Below are positions 35,876-42,302 of a stretch of DNA of 42,302 nucleotides, one piece after another. A program made the position numbers and the translations under genes. This DNA is from Deltaproteobacteria bacterium. GTDB lineage: Bacteria > Myxococcota_A > Polyangia > Haliangiales > Haliangiaceae. The DNA is taken from NCBI GenBank assembly GCA_013813765.1, contig JACCRC010000378.1, forward strand, positions 1 to 42,302, read 5' to 3'. Under the pieces are notes generated by a model that was not told where the DNA came from, made no database searches, and saw only the letters and a program-made list of their open reading frames with translations. Each line of letters starts with the position of its first letter. Position 1 is the first letter of the stretch.

Positions 35876-36539
35876 TCCAACGGCCGCCACCGGTGTTCCC
35901 AACGGAGCACCACGCCCTCGCTACAAGCGCAAGCTGTCGAACTACCTGCTCGACAAGAAGCTGCAGCTTCGCTACGTCCTGCTCGTCACGATCCTCTCCG
36001 GTGTGATCGCGGGCGCGCTCGGCTACCTCATCTACCAGCAGAAGCGCGCAGCCTCCGAATCGATCGAGAAGGATCTGCAGGCGCTCACGCAAGCCGATGC
36101 GTCGCAGGAGGACTTCCAGGAGCACGTCGCTTCCGGTCTCGAGTCCGAGGATCGTGCGCTCGTCTACAAGATGGCCGGCGTCGGTGTCGGGCTCGTCATC
36201 ATCCTCTCGCTCTACTTGCTGATCATGACCCACAAGGTCGCGGGGCCTCTCTACAAGGTCTCGATGTACTTCGATCGAATGGCCGTCGGGAGACTGGGTG
36301 TCGTCACACCATTGAGACAAGGCGACATGCTCCAGGACTTCTACACGAGCTTCAAAGAGATGCATGACGCGTTAAGAGCGCGCGCCGTTGCCGACGCGTC
36401 GGCGATGGAGAAGGCTCTCGAGACGCTGCGCGACTCGAAGAACCAGGCCGACTATCGTGGCGAAGCGCGCGCGAACATGGACGAGGCGCTCGACGAGCTC
36501 GAGAAGCACATCACCGAGCGGAAGAAGCAGCTCGCGTGA
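35868..36539 (+). CDS. Two-pass HAMP-domain membrane protein without output domain (tandem copy 2)
   Basis: The 223-residue product starts at TTG, with AAGGAG 8 bp upstream and an 8-bp overlap with the preceding gene; an earlier ATG at 35811 lies within that gene's frame and was rejected. It repeats its neighbour's plan: YKRKLSNYLLDKKLQLRYVLL (compare YKRSWKNLLINKRYQLQFTLF), TM at 36-57, a short periplasmic loop, TM at 101-120, then the same LIMTHKVAGPLYKVSMYFDR HAMP motif and a coiled-coil tail ending at 223. The loop is about 43 residues against 125 in copy 1. No output domain is present. Confidence 0.8.
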   Translation: MSDPTAATGVPNGAPRPRYKRKLSNYLLDKKLQLRYVLLVTILSGVIAGALGYLIYQQKRAASESIEKDLQALTQADASQEDFQEHVASGLESEDRALVYKMAGVGVGLVIILSLYLLIMTHKVAGPLYKVSMYFDRMAVGRLGVVTPLRQGDMLQDFYTSFKEMHDALRARAVADASAMEKALETLRDSKNQADYRGEARANMDEALDELEKHITERKKQLA

Positions 36540-36552
36540 TCGCGCTGCGGTG

Positions 36553-37614
36553 ATGCGCTACAGCGTCGGCGTGCTCGTACTCGCGTGCAGCGTCGCGCAG
36601 GCGGCGCCGCCGGCGCCCGATGGAGTCGTCGCGCCGAAGGGCCGCCCCGTCATCCCCGGCACCGCCCTGCCGCATGCAGAGGGGCTGTTCCTCTACGCCG
36701 GCTACTACCAGGACCCCGGCACCGCGACCGCGGGTGCCGGCGCGAAGATGAAGCAGGGCGATCCGGGCCTCGCGATCGGCGATGCGCACTCGCTCGGCGA
36801 GATCGCGGTCATCTCGGCGGATCAGCGTCAGATCGTCGAGATCGGATGGACCGTCGATCCCGCGGTGAATGGCGACGCGCATCCGCGGCTGTTCATCTTC
36901 CACTGGGTCGACGGCGCGCCCACTTGCTACAACAGCTGCGGCTTCGTCTCGATGTCGGCGACCCACAAGCCCGGCATGCGTGTCACGCCCGGCGAGGTCG
37001 CCGACTACGGCATCGCGCTGCGCGGCACGGACTGGTGGCTGTCGTACCAGGGCGTCGACCTCGGCTACTTCCCGGGCTCGCTTTGGCCCACGCCGTTCAC
37101 CGTCGCCGGTCACGTGCAGTGGTTCGGCGAGATCGCGGCCGGCACCGCCGAGTCGTGCAGCGAGATGGGCAACGGTGCGAAGGGCAGGGACCCCGCTGCC
37201 GCATCGATGAGTGGGCTGTACCTCGTCGCGCCCGGCGGCGCACGGGTCCCCGCGATCGCCATGACCGGCACCGTCACGAACTCCGCGTACTGGAGCGTCG
37301 GTCAGACCGCGCCCGACGCGTTCGCGTTCGGCGGCCCGGGCGCACCGTTCGGCTGCTGCACGCCGAAGACCTGCGCCGACTCGATGGCCGCGTGCGGGCG
37401 CGTCGCGGACAGCTGCGGCCCGCAGCTCAACTGCGGCACCTGCAGCGCCCAGGGCGACATCTGTGACGAGGTCCTCCAGTGCAGCCCCGCGCCGCCACCC
37501 GGCGAGCAGCCTGCCGCCGACGACGCCGGTTGTTGCAGCGCCGGCTCGCCGCTGCGCGCACTCCCATCGCTCGCCGTGCTCGCGCTCGTGCTGCGCCGCC
37601 GCCGTCGCCGCTGA
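36553..37614 (+). CDS. Neprosin-family glutamic endopeptidase-like protein with MYXO-CTERM-like anchor
   Basis: The 353-residue product has a signal peptide (MRYSVGVLVLACSVAQA). The neprosin-type core is EGLFLYAGYYQDPGTATA, AHSLGEIAVISADQRQIVEIGW and TVAGHVQWFGEIAA. Two candidate catalytic glutamates, E83 and E193, lie 110 apart, close to the Glu188/Glu297 spacing reported for plant neprosin. A Cys-rich segment follows (CGRVADSCGPQLNCGTC). The tail DDAGCCSAGSPLRALPSLAVLALVLRRRRRR is a MYXO-CTERM-like sorting signal: Cys pair, helix, Arg cluster. It is expected to be a surface-exposed peptidase; the exact assignment of the glutamates is by position, not alignment. Confidence 0.85.
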   Translation: MRYSVGVLVLACSVAQAAPPAPDGVVAPKGRPVIPGTALPHAEGLFLYAGYYQDPGTATAGAGAKMKQGDPGLAIGDAHSLGEIAVISADQRQIVEIGWTVDPAVNGDAHPRLFIFHWVDGAPTCYNSCGFVSMSATHKPGMRVTPGEVADYGIALRGTDWWLSYQGVDLGYFPGSLWPTPFTVAGHVQWFGEIAAGTAESCSEMGNGAKGRDPAAASMSGLYLVAPGGARVPAIAMTGTVTNSAYWSVGQTAPDAFAFGGPGAPFGCCTPKTCADSMAACGRVADSCGPQLNCGTCSAQGDICDEVLQCSPAPPPGEQPAADDAGCCSAGSPLRALPSLAVLALVLRRRRRR

Positions 37615-37621
37615 TCGCCGT

Positions 37622-37688
37622 CGTGCAAAAAAGGGGTCCGACCCCTTTTCTGCACGTCGTGCGCACAAAAGGGGTCCGACCCCATTTC
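37622..37688. repeat. Two copies of a GGGGTCCGACCCC palindrome (IR element, possible terminator)
   Basis: Copy 1 (37629-37649) is AAAAGGGGT-CCG-ACCCCTTTT, extended by CGTGCA/TGCACG arms to 37622-37656. Copy 2 (37667-37688) is AAAAGGGGTCCGACCCC followed by ATTTCG, imperfect at its end. Each copy is preceded by TCGTGC. Copy 1 could terminate in either direction because both flanks have A/T runs. The unit sits just after the neprosin gene and before the small membrane-protein cluster, so it may insulate the two. Confidence 0.85.
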
Positions 37689-37721
37689 GCAACTGCTGTC
37701 CGGGGCGCGTGTCCATCGGAC

Positions 37722-38012
37722 ATGGACGCGAACCGCCCGTGGAACGCGCGCGCCGTGCTCGCTGCGGCGCTGCTGCTCTCGATTGCGATTGCCTGGCCTC
37801 GGGAGACGCCGCGCACGCAACGCTCGCCGCTGACCGTCGCCGAGCGCGCGCTGCGGCACTGCGCGGTCATCGCGCTCGGTGCGCACCTCGACTTGATCGA
37901 CGCGCGGCTCGCTGACGCCGACCTCGCAATTGCGGTGCAGGAGCTCGATCCGCGCACGCTCGGCGGTGATGGTTGCATCCCCGCGCGCGGGCTCGGCTCG
38001 TGCGTCTACTGA
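37722..38012 (+). CDS. Small single-pass membrane protein with degenerate Cys-x8-Cys tail (cluster protein 1)
   Basis: The 96-residue product begins MDANRPWNARAVLAAALLLSIAIAW, an N-terminal membrane helix, then a short helical segment, and ends DGCIPARGLGSCVY. The last two cysteines are separated by 8 residues, as in the other tail proteins, but the LAK core is absent. The next gene's GTG (38000) lies inside its end. Family unknown. Confidence rests on the signal-like start and on the position in a run of similar genes. Confidence 0.65.
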   Translation: MDANRPWNARAVLAAALLLSIAIAWPRETPRTQRSPLTVAERALRHCAVIALGAHLDLIDARLADADLAIAVQELDPRTLGGDGCIPARGLGSCVY

Positions 38013-38443
38013 CCGCCACGCTCACCGCGTACCGCGCCATCGCGTGGCCCGTGGCCGTGTGCGCGTTGATGTGCACGCTCGCAGTGGCGGTCGCGATGCG
38101 TAGCCGTGATGACCCGAAGCCGGTGGCGCCCACGCACGAGCTCGAGACTTCCGCGCGCGTCATCGCGACCGCGCAGCGCGTTCAGACCCTGGCCGTACGC
38201 GCGCGCCTCGACCAGCAGCTCGCCGAGCTGCATGCGACGCTCGAGCTCATGACTGGCGTCGACGAACCGTGTCGCGACTGCGGCGCGGTCGACGCGCGCG
38301 AGCGGTTGCGCGTGCTGAAGGAGCGGCAGGCCGAGCTGATCCGGGAGCGCGATCGCGTGCGAGCCTCCATTCCGCGCAAGTCGCCGGGCGTCAGGATCTC
38401 GCCGGCGTGTCTCGATAACCCGCTCGCGAAGGATTGCTGGTGA
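38000..38443 (+). CDS. Small membrane protein with coiled coil and Cys-x8-Cys tail (cluster protein 2)
   Basis: The 147-residue product (GTG start; 12-bp overlap with the preceding gene) has a membrane helix at about 13-33 (AWPVAVCALMCTLAVAVAM), a periplasmic coiled coil with CRDCG, and ends GVRISPACLDNPLAKDCW. This matches the tails at 2898 and 3794 (KISKECQDNPLAKGCT, IISEECKRNSLAKGCM), including the IS before the first cysteine and the NxLAK core. It also shares the RERLRVLKERQAELIRERD coiled coil with the larger proteins. A start at 37973 is possible but adds only a few basic residues. Confidence 0.75.
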   Translation: MRLLTATLTAYRAIAWPVAVCALMCTLAVAVAMRSRDDPKPVAPTHELETSARVIATAQRVQTLAVRARLDQQLAELHATLELMTGVDEPCRDCGAVDARERLRVLKERQAELIRERDRVRASIPRKSPGVRISPACLDNPLAKDCW

Positions 38444-38838
38444 CGGCGCGGATCGCCGTGACGAGCGGTCTCCCTCCGCTCGCGTCGATCGCCGGCGCGA
38501 TCCTGTGCGTGGCCATGTTGTTGCCAACGAACGCAGCGCCTGGTGGTCCTCTTCCGGAGAGGGAGGTCATCGTTTTCTTGGATGCGGCCGCTGAAGCTGA
38601 ACGCCGGATCTTGGGGCCGATGTACAGCATCGCAATCAACCTCACGTTTGATCTGGGCGTGGCGAACCAGCGCACTCCGTCGGTGGCGGGGCAGCAGGTC
38701 TACGAGCGCCTTCGAGCGTGGCGTGACCGAATCGAAACCCCGCTGTACATGGGGACCCACTGCGGCCGGGGGCACGGTCTACGAGGTCGCAGCTCCGCCG
38801 CGTGTACGTTCAACGTACTCGCGAAGGACTGCCTGTGA
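38440..38838 (+). CDS. Small membrane protein with Cys-x8-Cys tail (cluster protein 3)
   Basis: The 132-residue product starts at GTG with a GTGA overlap with its neighbour. A hydrophobic N-terminus (LASIAGAILCVAMLLP) precedes PEREVIVFLDAAAEAERRI and an ending AACTFNVLAKDCL. The NxLAKDC core is shared with protein 2, but the GVxIS part is lost. It ends 37 bp before the histidine-kinase gene. The middle of the chain matches nothing I know. Confidence 0.65.
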   Translation: MTARIAVTSGLPPLASIAGAILCVAMLLPTNAAPGGPLPEREVIVFLDAAAEAERRILGPMYSIAINLTFDLGVANQRTPSVAGQQVYERLRAWRDRIETPLYMGTHCGRGHGLRGRSSAACTFNVLAKDCL

Positions 38839-38875
38839 ACGCGGCGCTGTCGAAGGCCTGATATCATGGCGCGCG

Positions 38876-40746
38876 ATGGCGAACGCCTCGGCGCTGCTCG
38901 AGCTCGGTGACCGCTACTGGGCGCTCGGGCTCCCGGCGGCCGCGAAGAGCGCGCTCGTCAGGGCGCTCGCGGCGAGCGAGGAAGCGACGCCGGCCCTGCG
39001 CCTGACGGACCTCGCGCTCGCGCAGGGGGATGCGGCGGGCGCGCGGAAGTACGCGGGCGAGGCAGCGAAGCGCGCACCGGGCCCGATGACGAAGATTCTC
39101 CTGGGCCGCGCGCAGCTCGCGAGTGGGGAGATCGCGGCGGCGCGGATGAGCCTCGGGGCCGCACTGGATTCACCGAAGCTGGCGCCCTGGGATCGCGCAC
39201 GCGCCCACCTGGAGCTCTCACGCGCGGCAACGTCGCAGAGCGATCCGGCCGGCGCGGCGGCGCAGGCGGCGGCAGGGTTCGAGGCGGCGCTCACGGCGGC
39301 GCTCGCGGGGGTGGCAACGGATTCGCTGACCCTGCTCGAGGAGCTGGCGACGGCGGTCGTCGCGCATGGCCGGGCAGCGGATCTGTCGGCGAGCATCGAG
39401 GTCGCGAAGGATGGCGCGGGGCGGCGGATGTGCGCGGCGGCGCTGCTGAGTGCGCGGCACGCGGCGGGGGACATGGCGGTCACCGATGCCGCCATCGAAG
39501 CGGAGCTCGCGGCGCTCGAGGCCGCGCAGCCGAGCGCGGCGATCAGGTTGCGGCGACTCGAGCGCAAGACGCGGAAGCTCGCGACCGCGGAGCGCGATGC
39601 GGTGCTGGGCGAGCTGGATGGCTTGATCCACGCGTCCGCGGCCGAGCCGTTGCCGCCCGTGGATCGGGCGCGGCTCTGGTTCCTGTACGGCGCGATCTGC
39701 GCGGATGACCTCGCGACGAGAAACCGTGCCGAGGAGGCCTATCGCAAGGGCCTCGCGTTCCAGCCGGGACACACGGCGGCGGCGTGCCGGCTCGCGCTGT
39801 TGATGTTCGACCGCGGCGATCAGGCCGGCGCACTCGCGGAGATCGAGCGCGCGCTACGGATCGATGCGAGCCACGGCCTCGCTTGGCGCAACGCGGCGCG
39901 CATGCTCGACGCGCAGTCGCCGAGTCTCGGTGTGATCGTCGGGCGGCTCCTCGACGCCGCGAACCCGGGGGCGGGGAGTGCGGCGGGTGGCGTTGCGCCG
40001 CGGCTGGTGACCGCGACGGCAGAGGTCGTACGCCAGGACGTGATCGCGGGCGTGTACGCGCACGGGCATCGCGTGAAAAATCTTCTCGGCATCATCGGAG
40101 CGCGGACGCGCAGCGCGCGCAAGCTCGCGGCCGAGGGCGACGTGCACGACCGGCTGAAGGACCTCGAGCAAGATGTGACGGCGCTGTACGAGGAGTGGGC
40201 GCAGTACCTGCGCTCGATGCAGGCGCCGACACCGACGGTGGAGCTCGTCACGCTCGCGCCGCTGCTGCACGAGGTGGTGGTCGCGGCCCAGGCGCGCACG
40301 CAGACGGTTCCGATCGCGCTCGAGACGATGGCGGGCCTTCCCGACGTGCGCGGCGATCGCATGCTTCTGCGCGAGGCGCTGCTCAACGTGATCTCGAATG
40401 CAGCGGAGGCGTGCGCGGCGTCGTCGGGGCAGGTCCACGTCCGTGTTCGCGCTGTGATGTCCCCGGGTGCGAGCACGGCGCCGCTCGTCGAGCTGGTCGT
40501 CGCGGACACCGGTCCGGGTATTCCGCGCGCGCATCTCGGCCGGCTGTTCGTGCCGGGGTTCACGACGAAGGAGACCGGCTCGGGCGTCGGCCTCGCGATC
40601 GCGGAGCGCGTCGTCAGCGCGCACCACGGCCGCATCACCGTCGATTCGGAAGAGGGACGCGGCACCTCGATCACGATCACGCTGCCCACCGACAAGAGCG
40701 GCCTCGCCGCGTTGCCACTGTGGACGGTCGCGGAGCGCGGCGCTCC

Positions 40747-40750
<4 letters not shown>
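38876..40750 (+). CDS. TPR-containing sensor histidine kinase
   Basis: The 624-residue product begins MANASALLELGDRYWALGLP, with TPR-type repeats over about 1-350 (ALVRALAASEEATPALRL, NRAEEAYRKGLAFQPGHT). The kinase region follows: H-box HGHRVKNLLGIIGARTRS with H396 and H398, N-box EALLNVISNAAEA, G1 DTGPGIP, G2 GSGVGLAIA. The H-box has HRVKN instead of the common HExxxP, so assigning the phosphorylated His needs care. No membrane helix, so it is cytoplasmic and likely activated through its TPRs. It overlaps the NtrC regulator by ATGA and starts 37 bp after the small membrane proteins, whose products could be its partners. Confidence 0.9.
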
Positions 40751-42177
<1,427 letters not shown>

Positions 42178-42189
42178 CTAGGAGCCTGT

Positions 42190-42207
42190 AGAGCGTAGCG
42201 ACGCTCT
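42190..42207 (+). terminator. Weak terminator hairpin after the NtrC gene
   Basis: AGAGCGT (42190-42196) pairs perfectly with ACGCTCT (42201-42207) across AGCG. There is no T-run after it, so it is only a candidate. It is the main structure in the 79-bp interval before the possible partial gene at 42257. Confidence 0.35.
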
Positions 42208-42256
42208 TGGTCGACGCGCGCATCGGCAGCGGTCGCGCCGGCGCCGGCCCCGACGC

Positions 42257-42302
42257 TCAGGCGGCCTGCAGGCGCTGCATCTGTGGGCGAAAGACGTTCC
42301 GC
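42257..42302 (-). CDS. Possible C-terminal end of a gene on the minus strand (partial at right edge)
   Basis: On the reverse strand the frame entering from the right edge ends RNVFRPQMQRLQAA with a TGA stop at 42257-42259. Fifteen codons are too few for certainty. The convergent orientation with the NtrC gene and the hairpin at 42190-42207 make a real stop plausible, but nothing else supports it. Confidence 0.25.
   Translation of the reverse strand, partial: RNVFRPQMQRLQAA

Noticed and set aside
38543..38875. Upstream extension of the histidine-kinase reading frame
   Set aside because: The extra codons overlap a small membrane-protein gene with a clear tail motif and are not TPR-like; the ATG at 38876 begins the TPR region.

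Overview
The window is GC-rich, compactly packed DNA from a bacterium that is most likely a myxobacterium-type member of Myxococcota, perhaps near the Kofleriaceae/Haliangium side; that rank is inference. The signs are a Hanks-type Ser/Thr kinase with an extracytoplasmic domain, a neprosin-like protease ending in a MYXO-CTERM-like tail, thrombospondin type-3 and FG-GAP repeat lipoproteins, many lipoproteins with Pro-Asp-Ala linkers, and an NtrC-type regulator paired with a TPR histidine kinase. No phage, insertion sequence, CRISPR array or rRNA gene was seen. Housekeeping markers are tRNA-Cys, aspartate kinase, thymidylate kinase, a gamma-carbonic-anhydrase-family protein and a protein-L-isoaspartate methyltransferase.

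Layout. 1-2000 (minus): a PHP-type phosphatase, a UPF0104/LPG-synthase-like membrane protein and a partial exported protein. 2119-3794 (plus): two paralogous single-pass coiled-coil proteins with an unusual Cys-x8-Cys C-terminal tail. 3825-11695 (plus): a surface/envelope block with an FG-GAP lipoprotein, then a likely four-gene operon (TPR/beta-barrel-like lipoprotein, TSP3 lipoprotein, Ser/Thr kinase, lipoprotein). 11705-13714 (minus): a lipoprotein and an orphan membrane-anchored TAXI-type receptor. 13780-17744 (plus): a lipoprotein-type PCMT, the remnant of an AHSA1 gene on the other strand, an ABC exporter pair, and a YD-repeat-like Cys-rich lipoprotein. 17774-19428 (minus): two lipoproteins flanking tRNA-Cys.

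19533-27030 (minus) is the most striking block: a TPR lipoprotein, a methyltransferase, a 15-heme-motif lipoprotein cytochrome, an outer-membrane-porin-like protein and an 18-heme-motif exported cytochrome, mostly overlapping or nearly touching. This is the layout of a porin-cytochrome conduit that carries electrons across the outer membrane.

27073-29036 (plus): aspartate kinase and a GDPD phosphodiesterase. 29094-32619 (minus): PDZ lipoprotein, thymidylate kinase, HEAT/TPR membrane protein, PilZ protein. 32678-36539 (plus): PDZ-thioredoxin protein, gamma-CA, HEAT-like exported protein and two tandem HAMP proteins without output domains, joined by overlaps. 36553-42177 (plus): neprosin-like protease, a repeated GGGGTCCGACCCC palindrome, three small membrane proteins that again carry the Cys-x8-Cys tail, then a TPR histidine kinase and an NtrC-type sigma-54 activator.

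The best candidates for something undescribed are the Cys-x8-Cys tail family at two distant loci (one next to a two-component system) and the large porin-cytochrome locus with non-canonical heme motifs. All functions come from reading motifs by eye; no database search was run.
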